Shown: positions 46,096-55,877, numbered from the stretch's first letter. The stretch: DNA of 64,000 nucleotides from Candidatus Epulonipiscium viviparus (GCF_030708075.1 NZ_CP117982.1:434001-498000), one strand, 5' to 3'. Numbers and translations are program-made. The notes: a model not told the origin generated them from the letters alone.

Positions 46096-47220
46096 ATGTA
46101 TAAGATTTTATCAACAGACAATATGGCAAAAGCCGCGGAGTTTACCACTCCATATGGAGTAATACAAACGCCCTGCTTTATGAATGTCGCAACAGTGGCC
46201 GCTATTAAAGGAGCTCTTAGTAGTATAGATTTAAAAAATATCGGGACTCAGGTTGCTCTTTGTAACACATATCATTTGCACCTTAGGCCAACGGATACTG
46301 TAATTTATGAAATGGGTGGTCTCAACAAGTTTATGGCATGGGACGGTCCCATTTTAACAGATTCGGGAGGGTTTCAGGTTTTTTCGTTGGCTCATAGACG
46401 AAAAATTAAAGAAGAAGGAGTCTATTTTTCATCGCATATTAATGGGGACAAAATTTTTATGGGTCCAGAAGAGAGCATGCAAATTCAATCGAACCTAGCC
46501 TCCACTATTGCAATGGCTTTTGATGAATGTCCGCCAGCACTTGCGCAAAGAGAATATATCAACTCATCGGTGGAGCGAACAACTAGATGGTTGAACAGAT
46601 GTATTGTAAAAATGAAAACCTTAAATAGCCAAGAGGAAACTATTAACAAAAAACAATTGCTATTTGGTATCAATCAAGGCGGAATTTGTGTCGATATAAG
46701 AATTAGTCATGCAAAAACGATATCAAATTTGGATTTGGATGGCTTTGCGATTGGAGGCTTGGCTGTTGGTGAGACGCACGAGCAGATGTATAATGTGCTA
46801 GATAATGTGGTAGAGTTTTTGCCTAAAAACAAACCCACGTATCTAATGGGCGTTGGAACACCTGAAAACATTTTAGAGGCAGTGGATAGGGGGGTAGATT
46901 TATTTGACTGCGTTTTGCCTGCTAGAAATGGGAGGCACGGTCATGTTTATACTAATGATGGAAAAATGAACTTACTAAATAAACAATACGAAAAAGATGA
47001 GCGACCGATTGGAGTAGATTGTAATTGCGAGGTTTGTAAAAATTTTTCGCGCGCATATGTTAGGCATTTGCTAAAGGCTAAAGAGATGTTAGGAATGCGT
47101 CTTTGTGTAATGCATAACCTATATTACTACAACAATTTGATGAGCGAAATAAGAACAGCAATTTTGAATAGATCGTTCAAGGAATATAAAAATAAGCGCC
47201 TTGATGGATATAGATTATAA
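46096..47220 (+). CDS. tgt: Queuine tRNA-ribosyltransferase
   Basis: ATG at 46096 with GGAG at normal spacing. The 374-residue TIM-barrel enzyme shows catalytic Asp89 in TDSGGFQVFSL, the second Asp in LFDCVLPARNGRHG, and the zinc site CNCEVC ... H near the end. It swaps guanine 34 for preQ1 in tRNAs with GUN anticodons. yajC follows 23 bases downstream, an arrangement common in Clostridia (tgt-yajC, often followed by secDF). Confidence 0.96.
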   Translation: MYKILSTDNMAKAAEFTTPYGVIQTPCFMNVATVAAIKGALSSIDLKNIGTQVALCNTYHLHLRPTDTVIYEMGGLNKFMAWDGPILTDSGGFQVFSLAHRRKIKEEGVYFSSHINGDKIFMGPEESMQIQSNLASTIAMAFDECPPALAQREYINSSVERTTRWLNRCIVKMKTLNSQEETINKKQLLFGINQGGICVDIRISHAKTISNLDLDGFAIGGLAVGETHEQMYNVLDNVVEFLPKNKPTYLMGVGTPENILEAVDRGVDLFDCVLPARNGRHGHVYTNDGKMNLLNKQYEKDERPIGVDCNCEVCKNFSRAYVRHLLKAKEMLGMRLCVMHNLYYYNNLMSEIRTAILNRSFKEYKNKRLDGYRL

Positions 47221-47243
47221 ATAAAATAATAGGAGGTGTTAAT

Positions 47244-47609
47244 ATGGGAGCAGGCATGGGTGTCGTTGGAATGGTTGTTTATATCGCATTCATCTTTGGA
47301 ATCATGTGGCTGATTGTAGTGCGTCCACAGAAAAAACGCGAGCGTCAAATTGTTGAGATGCAAGCGCAAATTAAAGTGGGACAAACTGTTCTTCTAAGTA
47401 GTGGCATTTATGGTAAAGTGGTAGATATTATTAATGATTTATTTATTATTGAAATGGGTCTTAATAAAAGTGTAAGAGTTCCGGTCAAAAGAGATCAAGT
47501 AGCTGGTGTTGAAACTCCAAATCTTAAGATTGTAAAAGAAGTTGTGGCAGTGGAAACTATAGAAGTTGATGATGACACGGACGATGAAGAATACGACGAC
47601 GAAGAATAA
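47244..47609 (+). CDS. yajC: Preprotein translocase subunit YajC
   Basis: AGGAGG precedes the ATG at 47244. One membrane helix (residues 7-27, ending VVRPQKKRERQ), then the typical soluble domain (IKVGQTVLLSSGIYGKVVDI). An acidic tail of about 20 residues (DDDTDDEEYDDEE) is longer than usual. It associates with SecDF and YidC. secDF does not follow; a terminator and proA do. Confidence 0.93.
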   Translation: MGAGMGVVGMVVYIAFIFGIMWLIVVRPQKKRERQIVEMQAQIKVGQTVLLSSGIYGKVVDIINDLFIIEMGLNKSVRVPVKRDQVAGVETPNLKIVKEVVAVETIEVDDDTDDEEYDDEE

Positions 47610-47623
47610 GATGTTTCTAATTT

Positions 47624-47650
47624 AAGCTGAAGTTAAGTCTTCAGCTTTTT
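47624..47650 (+). terminator. Terminator of tgt-yajC
   Basis: Nine-base stem AAGCTGAAG (47624-47632) with CTTCAGCTT (47639-47647), loop TTAAGT, short T run. Confidence 0.7.
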
Positions 47651-47706
47651 GTGAATGGTTTTAACTAATATAAAAAATAATATCAAATATATCAGGATGG
47701 TGTACA

Positions 47707-48945
47707 ATGGAAGTTAGGCAGAAGGGTGAAAAGCTAAAAAAAGCTAAGCATGAACTAGGATTATTAAATACTTCCCAAAAAAATCATGCATTATTAGAAA
47801 TTAAAAATTCGTTGCTAAAAAATAAACGTATAATTTTAAATGCAAACAAGATCGATATTACAAATGCTGTAGAAGCGGGAATAAGCAAGGCGTTGATTGA
47901 TCGATTAACTCTTACAGAAAACAGGCTTATTCAGATTGCAGATAGCATTGATACAATAATTAAGCTGACTGATCCTACAGGAGTCATTATGTCGGGTAAG
48001 ATTTTGGAAAACGGAATGCAGTTGATTAAGAAGACCGTGCCGCTCGGAACTATTGCTATCATTTACGAAGCAAGACCAAACGTAACAATTGACGCGACAG
48101 TATTGGCAATAAAGTCTGGAAATGCAATATTATTGCGAGGAAGCTCTAGTACAATCAATTCGAATAAGGCTATTGTTGCAGCCATTAAAGAGGGGTTACG
48201 TAAATCTGATGTAACAGAGGACAGCTGTTTTTTGATTGAAAATACAAAGCGAGAGGTTGTTAAAGAAATCGTTACTGCAAATGAATTTATAGATCTAGTA
48301 ATTCCTAGGGGTGGCGCAGAGCTAATTAAGATGGTCATTAAAACTGCGACAGTGCCCACTATAGAAACAGGAGTTGGAAATTGCCATATGTATGTAGATA
48401 GCGGAGCGGATCTAGATATGGCATATGCCATTTTGAACAATGGCAAGATGAGTCGTCCGTCGGTATGTAATTCATTGGAAACTTTACTAGTTCATCAAGA
48501 TGTTGCAGAAGAATTTTTGAAGATGGCCTATAATAAATTAGGTGCAAAACTAGAGTTTAGAGGTTGCAAGAAAACTTGTGAAATTATTCCCGCAATACCG
48601 GCAACGATAGAAGATTTTGAACAAGAGTTTTTGGATTACATCATTGCGGTAAAAGTAGTTGATAGTATAGATGAGGCTATTGAACACATAACAGAATTTT
48701 CGTCGGGGCATTCGGAGTGTATCATAACCAACAATTTATTAGCATCTAACAAGTTTATAAAAGAAATTGATTCGGCGTGCGTATATGTAAATGCTTCTAC
48801 TAGATTTAGCGATGGAGGCGAATTTGGCTTTGGAGCAGAGATGGGCATTAGTACTCAGAAAACTCATGCAAGAGGGCCGTTTAGTATTAATGAGCTCATT
48901 TCATATAAGTATATTATTACAGGAGATGGACAAGTTAGGCAATAA
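47707..48945 (+). CDS. proA: Gamma-glutamyl phosphate reductase
   Basis: The ATG at 47707 begins a 412-residue aldehyde-dehydrogenase-like protein; the ribosome site (CAGGATGG) is weak. Cofactor loop RGSSSTINSN, the catalytic Cys in RPSVCNSLETLL, and the C-terminal RFSDGGEFGFGAEMGIST block are all present. It makes glutamate semialdehyde in proline synthesis. proB follows 15 bases downstream: the order is proA-proB, the reverse of the common proBA. Confidence 0.95.
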   Translation: MEVRQKGEKLKKAKHELGLLNTSQKNHALLEIKNSLLKNKRIILNANKIDITNAVEAGISKALIDRLTLTENRLIQIADSIDTIIKLTDPTGVIMSGKILENGMQLIKKTVPLGTIAIIYEARPNVTIDATVLAIKSGNAILLRGSSSTINSNKAIVAAIKEGLRKSDVTEDSCFLIENTKREVVKEIVTANEFIDLVIPRGGAELIKMVIKTATVPTIETGVGNCHMYVDSGADLDMAYAILNNGKMSRPSVCNSLETLLVHQDVAEEFLKMAYNKLGAKLEFRGCKKTCEIIPAIPATIEDFEQEFLDYIIAVKVVDSIDEAIEHITEFSSGHSECIITNNLLASNKFIKEIDSACVYVNASTRFSDGGEFGFGAEMGISTQKTHARGPFSINELISYKYIITGDGQVRQ

Positions 48946-48960
48946 GGAGATGATAAAGCT

Positions 48961-49734
48961 ATGCTAGCAAATGCGAAAAAGATTGTTATAAAGATTGGAA
49001 GTAACACGATTTCGAATTCTAAGGGATTTATCAACGAGCATTTTATCAAAAATTTATGCGAAGAAGTGGCCTTTCTAAAGCAGAAAGGTAAGGAAGTTGT
49101 GATCGTAACAAGCGGAGCAAAAATTTCGGGTATTTCTGCAATTAATAAATGGTCGCGTAAATCTGATATGAATTATAAGCAAGCATTGTGTGCAATTGGT
49201 CAGGTGCGCCTTCTAAATTCATATGATAAATACTTTGCAGAATATGGAATAAATATAGGACAAATTTTGCTTACCATGGACGATTTTTTGGTAGATGACA
49301 GAATTTTGAATATTCGCAATACGCTGTTTACATTAATTGACGAAGGTGTTGTTCCTATAATAAATGAAAACGACACGGTGTGTGTCAAGGAGCTAAAGAT
49401 AGGAGATAACGATACTCTTGCCGCGCATACGGCAATGATTTGGAATGCAGACCTACTAATTATTTTGAGTGACATTGAGGGATTATATGATAAAAATCCA
49501 AAGGAATATGTTGATGCGAAGTTGATAGAAGTGGTTGCCAATATAGATGATATCGACGTGGATGAGGGCATTGCAAATGAATTTGGAACTGGTGGAATCA
49601 AGACAAAGCTGGATGCTGCAAGGATATGCAATAATTATGAAATCGATATGATACTAGCCAGTGGCAAAGAAGAAGACGTCTTGCTAAAGTTATATGAAAA
49701 TAAGTTGGCGTGTACCTATTTTAAATCTAATTAA
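48961..49734 (+). CDS. proB: Glutamate 5-kinase, without PUA domain
   Basis: AAGGAGAT precedes the ATG at 48961. The 257-residue amino-acid kinase domain begins KKIVIKIGSNTIS and has the substrate loops VTSGAKISGI, NENDTV and GTGGIKTKLDAA. The C-terminal RNA-binding-like PUA domain of most bacterial ProB proteins (about 110 residues) is missing; such short ProB proteins are known. It makes gamma-glutamyl phosphate for ProA. Confidence 0.95.
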   Translation: MLANAKKIVIKIGSNTISNSKGFINEHFIKNLCEEVAFLKQKGKEVVIVTSGAKISGISAINKWSRKSDMNYKQALCAIGQVRLLNSYDKYFAEYGINIGQILLTMDDFLVDDRILNIRNTLFTLIDEGVVPIINENDTVCVKELKIGDNDTLAAHTAMIWNADLLIILSDIEGLYDKNPKEYVDAKLIEVVANIDDIDVDEGIANEFGTGGIKTKLDAARICNNYEIDMILASGKEEDVLLKLYENKLACTYFKSN

Positions 49735-49774
49735 ATTATCGTAAAAAAATATAAAAAATCTTAAATATAATAAA

Positions 49775-49803
49775 TTGACATTGACTTAAAAGTCATTTAA
49801 AAT
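49775..49803 (+). promoter_or_regulatory. Strong promoter of the dehydrogenase/beta-helix/glycosidase operon
   Basis: TTGACA (49775-49780), exactly 17 bases, TAAAAT (49798-49803). The expected start at about 49810 falls within the hairpin at 49807. Confidence 0.7.
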
Positions 49804-49806
49804 GAA

Positions 49807-49846
49807 ATGGACTATGATATTTACATCATAGTCCATTTTTGTTTTT
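49807..49846 (+). terminator. Twelve-base hairpin with T-rich tail, either proB terminator or 5'-leader stem
   Basis: ATGGACTATGAT (49807-49818) pairs perfectly with ATCATAGTCCAT (49825-49836), then TTTTGTTTTT. It lies between the promoter and the GGAGG of the next gene. Confidence 0.7.
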
Positions 49847-49857
49847 AGGAGGAAGTC

Positions 49858-50685
49858 ATGTATAACTTAACAGGTCAAGTTTGTGTAGTGGTCGGGGCAT
49901 CATCGGGAATAGGAAAAGAAGTGGCATTAACATTAGCTAGGTATGGCGCAGTTGTTGTGCTATCTGCTAGAAGAACAGAAAAGCTATATGAAACAGCGGC
50001 TCAAATTAAAGCTGAAGGCGGAGAATGTGAAGTATTTCCGTGTGATTTTAGAGAGCCATATTCTGTGGAAGCATTAGTATCTGTAGTAAAAAATCATCGC
50101 AAAAAGATAGATTTATGGGTTAATGCTGCAGGGGCAAATAATGCGATGGGAATCACGTGGGATATAAGCTACGAAGACTGGCTTGGAGAAGTAGATGCTC
50201 TTTTGAAAACTTGTTATGTTGGAACAAAGTGTGCCATCAACGCTATGAAGGCTCAGGGCTTTGGAAGAATCATAAATTTCTCTGGAGGAGGAGTGTCTAA
50301 GCCAGAAGTATATAATAGCGCTTATGCTTGTTCTAAGACAGCGATTGTGCGCTTTACAGAGTGTGTAAATTTAGAATTGGAAGCGGAAAAGCTGCCTATA
50401 AAAATTTTTGCATTTGCTCCGGGACTTGTGAGAACGCAACGTAATATTGATTTGGTAAACAAACCAGAGACGAAAAAATTTATGCCGGGTATTATTGATA
50501 AAATTTTAAATGATACCGCAACACCGATAGAAAAACCTGCTAATTTTGTGGCCTTTATTGCAACAGGACAGGTGGATGGCTTATCTGGACATTTATTGTC
50601 GAGTCATATGGACAAAGAAAAATTAATACGCGAGATAGATAATATAAAAGCAAATAGTTTGCATAAAATTATGGTGAAATCATAG
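49858..50685 (+). CDS. Short-chain dehydrogenase/reductase
   Basis: AGGAGG precedes the ATG at 49858. Nucleotide-binding GASSGIGKE (residues 13-21), the NAAGANN motif, and active-site Tyr and Lys in YACSK near residue 160 define a classical SDR of 275 residues. It interconverts an alcohol and a ketone with NAD(P)H. The beta-helix and glycosidase genes follow at 9 and about 29 bases, so a sugar or uronate oxidation step is the likely setting. Confidence 0.85.
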   Translation: MYNLTGQVCVVVGASSGIGKEVALTLARYGAVVVLSARRTEKLYETAAQIKAEGGECEVFPCDFREPYSVEALVSVVKNHRKKIDLWVNAAGANNAMGITWDISYEDWLGEVDALLKTCYVGTKCAINAMKAQGFGRIINFSGGGVSKPEVYNSAYACSKTAIVRFTECVNLELEAEKLPIKIFAFAPGLVRTQRNIDLVNKPETKKFMPGIIDKILNDTATPIEKPANFVAFIATGQVDGLSGHLLSSHMDKEKLIREIDNIKANSLHKIMVKS

Positions 50686-50694
50686 GAGAGCGGT

Positions 50695-52638
50695 ATGAAA
50701 TATTATGTATCTAAAAAGGGAAGTAACAATAATAACGGTAGCGAAGATGCACCATTTCTGACTATAAGCAAAGCCGCAAAACTGGCAATGCCAGGAGACG
50801 AAGTCATTGTTGCGGAGGGCGTATATCGAGAGTGGGTTAGCCCCGAAAATGGTGGACGAAGCGATCTAGAACGAATTGTTTATCGCGCACAAGAAGGTGA
50901 TAAAGTCGTTATAAAAGGTTCTGAGGAAATTAAAAATTGGGAAAAAATAGAAAATGGAGTATATAAGGCAACTCTAGCAAATGCTATATTTGGAGATTTC
51001 AATCCATTTGAAGAAGAGTTATTTGGTGATTGGTTTAAGTACCCAAAAAATCCAAAGATGCATCTTGGTGCGGTATATTTAAATGGAGAAGCGTTCTGTG
51101 AACTTAGAAGTATCGAAGAAGTAAAAGACTATACGATAGGTCGCGATGTTGTGGAAGATCCAAAGGCCTTTGGAAAACGCAACTACTTGCAAAAGGAAGC
51201 GCCATTCTATGGATTTTATGCGGAGGTAGATGCTGATTTTACAACGCTTTATGCGAACTTCAACGATTTTGATCCCAACGTGGAGCAGGTAGAAATCAAT
51301 GTTAGAAAGTGTTGCTTCTATCCTAAAAAGATGGGCAGAAACTATATCACTGTTGCCGGATTCACAATGTGCCATGGAGCATCGGGGTGGGCACCGCCAA
51401 CTGCAGAGCAACCTGCTATTATAGGCGCAAATTGGTCTAAGGGATGGATTATAGAAAATAATATCGTGCACGATGCAAAGTGTAGTGGCATTAGCATAGG
51501 CAAAGATTATTTGTCTGGAGATATGCTAAGCACAAGGACAAAACAAAAGTCTGGATATCAGTTTCAGTTGGAGTCGGTTTTTGCGGCACTAAAATTAGGC
51601 TGGTCAAAAGAAACTGTAGGATCTCATATAATTAGAGATAACACGATCTATGACTGCGGTCAAAATGGAATTGTAGGTCATATGGGATGCGCCTTTAGCA
51701 AAGTGTATAACAATCATGTTTACAAAATTGGAACGAAGCGTGAATATATCGGTTGCGAGATTGCAGGTATCAAGTTTCATGCACCGATTGATACGCAAAT
51801 ATTAAACAATAGAGTGCACGATTGCACACTGGGGCTGTGGCTAGATTGGCAAACCCAAGGATTGCGTGTAAGTAGCAATATATTATATAGAAATGGTCGC
51901 GATATGGTAATTGAAGTAAGTCATGGACCGACGATTATAGATAACAATATCTTTGCGTCAAAAGGTAACATCGGCTATATATCTCAAGGAACCGCTTATG
52001 TTCACAATCTATTCTGCGGAACTATGGCAAACGGAGATGTTTTGGATAGAGCAACACCATATCATTTGCCGCATTCTACTTGGGTTAGCGGATATGGTTT
52101 TGTATATGGTGGAGACGATAGATATTATAATAATATTTATGTTGCACCTGCGGCAGATGCAAATCGCCCAGAAAAGCAATTTGTAGGCACCAAGGCTATG
52201 GATAAATATTCAGATGGAATCGAAGCGTATTTCAAAGGGATTAATGAAAAGGATTTTGAGTCGATAGATCTAGAGAAATTTGACCAAACGCCGTATCCAG
52301 TTTATGTAGATGGAAACGTTTATTATAATGGAGCACAAGCATATAGCAAAGAGAAAAATAATCACATTGCCGCAGAAGTTAATCCTAATGTTAAGATTAT
52401 AGAAGAAGGCGACGAGCTATATCTAGAAATAGAAATTGAAGCCGCCGATGTTGCAACAGTTATACACGGCACAGCAGATTTAGGGAAAACAATTCTCGCG
52501 GATGCCATATTCGATGGACCGGATGGAAATATGATTGTATTGGATAGAGATTGCCTTGGAAATGTGAGGTCAGCGAAGCCAACAGCAGGACCTTTGGAAA
52601 ATATTAAAATTGGAAAAAATAGGATCAAACTAATATAA
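50695..52638 (+). CDS. Right-handed parallel beta-helix protein (possible polysaccharide enzyme)
   Basis: The ATG at 50695 follows AGGAGAG. It starts MKYYVSKKGSNNNNGSEDAPFLTISKAA, the usual start of DUF1565/pectate-lyase-like parallel beta-helix proteins. From residue 240 many rungs are visible (WIIENNIVHDAKCSGISIG, HIIRDNTIYDCGQNGIVG, TQILNNRVHDCTLG). Such folds occur in polysaccharide lyases, epimerases and some glycosidases. No signal peptide, so it works inside the cell on imported oligosaccharides. The catalytic residues and exact family are not clear. Confidence 0.75.
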   Translation: MKYYVSKKGSNNNNGSEDAPFLTISKAAKLAMPGDEVIVAEGVYREWVSPENGGRSDLERIVYRAQEGDKVVIKGSEEIKNWEKIENGVYKATLANAIFGDFNPFEEELFGDWFKYPKNPKMHLGAVYLNGEAFCELRSIEEVKDYTIGRDVVEDPKAFGKRNYLQKEAPFYGFYAEVDADFTTLYANFNDFDPNVEQVEINVRKCCFYPKKMGRNYITVAGFTMCHGASGWAPPTAEQPAIIGANWSKGWIIENNIVHDAKCSGISIGKDYLSGDMLSTRTKQKSGYQFQLESVFAALKLGWSKETVGSHIIRDNTIYDCGQNGIVGHMGCAFSKVYNNHVYKIGTKREYIGCEIAGIKFHAPIDTQILNNRVHDCTLGLWLDWQTQGLRVSSNILYRNGRDMVIEVSHGPTIIDNNIFASKGNIGYISQGTAYVHNLFCGTMANGDVLDRATPYHLPHSTWVSGYGFVYGGDDRYYNNIYVAPAADANRPEKQFVGTKAMDKYSDGIEAYFKGINEKDFESIDLEKFDQTPYPVYVDGNVYYNGAQAYSKEKNNHIAAEVNPNVKIIEEGDELYLEIEIEAADVATVIHGTADLGKTILADAIFDGPDGNMIVLDRDCLGNVRSAKPTAGPLENIKIGKNRIKLI

Positions 52639-52667
52639 TGCTATAATTCAAAAAGGGAGATATGTCA

Positions 52668-55082
52668 ATGAAGAATAAAGATTTTTTCAAACTGGAAGTA
52701 GGACCATTAGCAGGACCTAAAAGCCATGTAGAAGGCAGAGTCGAGATGGATTTTAGTGGCTTGGACTGGAAGATGGAGAAAATGCGAGTTGGGCAAGGTG
52801 TTAAAGAAGGCATTCATCTGCTAAAAAGCGAGCTATCTGGAAATAACTATAGCTGGAATAAAGGCAAAGTACCTGGAGATGTTTATACAGATTTATATTT
52901 AGCAGGCGAAATCGATGACCCTCATTTTGGCCGCAACATGCATAAAGCAAAATGGGCGCAAGAATATGAATGGTGGTATAACTATGCTTTTAATGTTGAC
53001 CAAAGTTTTGGCGGAAAAAATATCACGCTTGTATTCGAAGGGGTTGACTATTCATGCGAAGTGTGGTTAAACCAAGAATATCTGGGTAGACACGAAGGGA
53101 TGTTTTCGAAGTTTGAATTTGACATCACAGATCTGATCAATTGGACTAGTCCAAACATTCCTGTTAACTTGCTAACAGTAAAATTAGATCCGCCTCCTAG
53201 AAATCAGCATAATATAGCAGGAATGAAGCATAACTTTGCAGGGGACTATCTAACAGGATTGGTACCATTTGGAATTTGGCGACCGGTAAAAGTTATTGGC
53301 ACAGAAAAAGCAAAGATTGATGGATATAGAGTGGAGTATGAGTTAGATGGCAGCAAAGTCAACGTTAATTTGCAGGTAAACTCCGATGCATTTGAAACAG
53401 TTCGAGAAGCGCATCTTATGGTAAAGTATTTTGATGGCGATACAGAAATCTTAAACGTAGAGGAACCGATGAAGTTGAACAGAGGACGTGAATCTACTAA
53501 GGTAATAAACTTTGCATTGGATAATCCCAAACTTTGGTGGCCAGTTGGAATGGGCGATCCGTTTTTGTATGATATCGAAATTAGCATCGTAGAAAATGGG
53601 CGTGTGTTGGATAAAATTAGAGAAAAAACAGGTGTGCGTACTGTAAAATATACCTATAATCCTGGGTTTACAAAAGATGAAGCGGAGTTTCCGTGGACAC
53701 TAAATATAAACGATAAGCCGATGTTTATGCGCTCTGCATGCTGGACTCAGCCATCGTTCTTCTACGGTAGAAATAGCATAGAAAAATATGAGTTCTTCTT
53801 AGAAAAAGCTAAAGAAGCTAATATCAACAACCTAAGATTTTTTGGATGGCATCCGATAGAGACAAAAGAATTTTATGATATTTGCGATAGATTGGGGCTT
53901 ACTGTATGGACCAACTTTGCTTTTGCGACGCAAGAATTTAGATCCGATAGAGCATACCTAGATAAGGTAACCAACGAAATTACAAGCATCGTGAGAGAGC
54001 GACGCAATCACCCAAGTATTGTTATGTGGATGGGTGGAGAAGAGGTATACTTTACAGAAGCGCATGTACACAGTAAAAACCGCGAGCTGATGGAAATGGT
54101 TGGAGATATAACGCGAGGTCTAACTAGTGTTCACTACGCAGATGCGTCGCCGCTAAGTTCTAGAGAAGGAATCAGAATGGGGTATAAGCCAAATGAATCT
54201 TTGCATGCGAACGCTCATTATTATGCAGGTGGAGCAATATACATGGAAGATTTTTACACCAAATTGAATGCTGCAGTAATTCCGGAGCTAACAGCGGCTT
54301 CTGCGCCAAATATAGAAAGCCTCAAAAAATTTATTCCAGAAGATGAGCTATGGCCGCTTGGTATAAGTTATGGATACCATATGGCAGATCTTCATGTGTT
54401 ACAAAATCTAAACTACGAGGTACACGGAAGTATAGGGATGGATTCGCTAGAGCAGTTTGTTGAATATACGCAAATTTCACAAGGGACTGTTGCGCAGTTT
54501 GCTCTTGAGCATTTCAGAAGGCAAAAACCGCATGTAAGCGCCGTGGCTTTGTGTCACTTTAATACTAATTGGCCTATTATTAAGTGGGACATTATTGACT
54601 ACTATGGAGTTAAGAAGCTTTCGTATGATTACGTAAAGCGAGCGTATAACCCGATTTTACCTTCATTGGAGTTCAAAAAACGTCGATACAATAATAGCGA
54701 ACAATTTAAAGGGCAACTGTTTGTGATCAACGATCTATATCAAAAATTTAATGATATAGACTTAGACTATACCGTTTTTGATAATGATGGCAACGAATTT
54801 TTGTCGGGAACTATTAGGATAGATGTTGACGAAAATGTTTCTGCAGCATATGACTATATCAAGTTTACTGTTCCGGAGAACTGGAAAGGATTTTTCTATA
54901 TCAAGTTGGAGCTCAAAAAAGATGGGGCACTGATTATAGAAAATGAATATCGTTTGCTAGTAGATGATCAGGAAGCCGCCAAAGCCGCGTCAAAGCAACT
55001 GTATTTGGATATGCACAAGGGGCGTGCTAAATTTGGAAAAGGATACTATAGATACTTCCCTAATATGTTTGATGGGCTATAA
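52668..55082 (+). CDS. Glycoside hydrolase family 2, beta-mannosidase-like
   Basis: ATG at 52668 is chosen over 52662, since GGGAGA (52655-52660) leaves only 1 base to the earlier one. Order: sugar-binding domain (PGDVYTDLYLAGEIDDPHFGRN, EYEWWYNYAF), jelly-roll/immunoglobulin-like middle, TIM barrel with FFGWHP, then the acid/base in MWMGGEE, and a probable nucleophile in PELTAAS followed by LKKFIPEDELWPLG, as in beta-mannosidases and exo-glucosaminidases. The two motifs differ from the typical NE and SEFG forms. No signal peptide: cytoplasmic. Substrate not settled. Confidence 0.8.
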   Translation: MKNKDFFKLEVGPLAGPKSHVEGRVEMDFSGLDWKMEKMRVGQGVKEGIHLLKSELSGNNYSWNKGKVPGDVYTDLYLAGEIDDPHFGRNMHKAKWAQEYEWWYNYAFNVDQSFGGKNITLVFEGVDYSCEVWLNQEYLGRHEGMFSKFEFDITDLINWTSPNIPVNLLTVKLDPPPRNQHNIAGMKHNFAGDYLTGLVPFGIWRPVKVIGTEKAKIDGYRVEYELDGSKVNVNLQVNSDAFETVREAHLMVKYFDGDTEILNVEEPMKLNRGRESTKVINFALDNPKLWWPVGMGDPFLYDIEISIVENGRVLDKIREKTGVRTVKYTYNPGFTKDEAEFPWTLNINDKPMFMRSACWTQPSFFYGRNSIEKYEFFLEKAKEANINNLRFFGWHPIETKEFYDICDRLGLTVWTNFAFATQEFRSDRAYLDKVTNEITSIVRERRNHPSIVMWMGGEEVYFTEAHVHSKNRELMEMVGDITRGLTSVHYADASPLSSREGIRMGYKPNESLHANAHYYAGGAIYMEDFYTKLNAAVIPELTAASAPNIESLKKFIPEDELWPLGISYGYHMADLHVLQNLNYEVHGSIGMDSLEQFVEYTQISQGTVAQFALEHFRRQKPHVSAVALCHFNTNWPIIKWDIIDYYGVKKLSYDYVKRAYNPILPSLEFKKRRYNNSEQFKGQLFVINDLYQKFNDIDLDYTVFDNDGNEFLSGTIRIDVDENVSAAYDYIKFTVPENWKGFFYIKLELKKDGALIIENEYRLLVDDQEAAKAASKQLYLDMHKGRAKFGKGYYRYFPNMFDGL

Positions 55083-55100
55083 AAATAAATAATCAAGTGG

Positions 55101-55133
55101 ATGGCATGGACGATAAGTTTGTGCCATTTTTTT
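55101..55133 (+). terminator. Terminator of the carbohydrate operon
   Basis: Stem beginning ATGGCA (55101-55106) and ending TGCCAT (55122-55127), extended inward by wobble pairs, followed by six more T. Confidence 0.65.
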
Positions 55134-55223
55134 GTATTTGGAATAAGTATCAGAATACTGGAATAAGCATTAAAAGGAGAATCAAAATAAACAGTGAAAA
55201 ATGAAATAAGAAAGGAAATTGCT

Positions 55224-55877
55224 ATGAGTATTTTATCAGCACAAAACATTAATTTTGCAGTAGATGAAAAACAAATTTTAACAAATATTTCCTTAGATGT
55301 TGCTGCAGGAGAATGCATATCCTTGATGGGTCCTTCTGGCAGTGGCAAAAGTACGTTTTTGAAGATGTGTTCATATTTAATTAGCCCAACAGAAGGAAAA
55401 ATGTATTATAAAGATGAAAAATTTTCAAAATATGATCCGATGAAATTGCGGCAGTCAATTAGTTATTGTACTCAGATTCCATATTTGTTTGGAACAACTG
55501 TGAAAGAAAATTTAGAGTTTCCGTATATAGTAAAAAATCAAAATTTTGACTCAGAGTGGATTGCGTCGATGCTGGTTGAATTTGGATTAGATGAAAGTTT
55601 TGTAGATAAGGATGTTGCAACTCTGTCGGGAGGAGAAAAGCAAAGAATAGCGCTGATACGAAACTTGGTACATAAGCCAGAGATATTGCTATTGGATGAG
55701 GTGACGTCGGCTTTGGATGAGATGTCGGCTTCGCTGATAGAACAGCATGTGAAAAAATTGGTTGCAGAGGGAATGACGGTGTTATGGGTGACTCATAACG
55801 AAGAGCAGAGTACCAAAATTTTTAATAAACGCGTCAGGTTTGTTGCCGGAGAAATTGTAGATGTGGAGGTTCTATAA
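55224..55877 (+). CDS. fetA: ABC transporter ATPase, FetA-like
   Basis: ATG at 55224 is preferred over a GTG 30 bases upstream: AAGGAA (55212-55217) is 6 bases away and the protein then starts MSILSAQNINFAV. Walker A GPSGSGKS, signature TLSGGEKQR and Walker B LLLDEVTS are present. At 217 residues and fused by context to a UPF0014 permease, it fits FetAB (YbbLM), proposed to export iron under oxidative stress. The permease begins at the next base. Confidence 0.8.
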   Translation: MSILSAQNINFAVDEKQILTNISLDVAAGECISLMGPSGSGKSTFLKMCSYLISPTEGKMYYKDEKFSKYDPMKLRQSISYCTQIPYLFGTTVKENLEFPYIVKNQNFDSEWIASMLVEFGLDESFVDKDVATLSGGEKQRIALIRNLVHKPEILLLDEVTSALDEMSASLIEQHVKKLVAEGMTVLWVTHNEEQSTKIFNKRVRFVAGEIVDVEVL

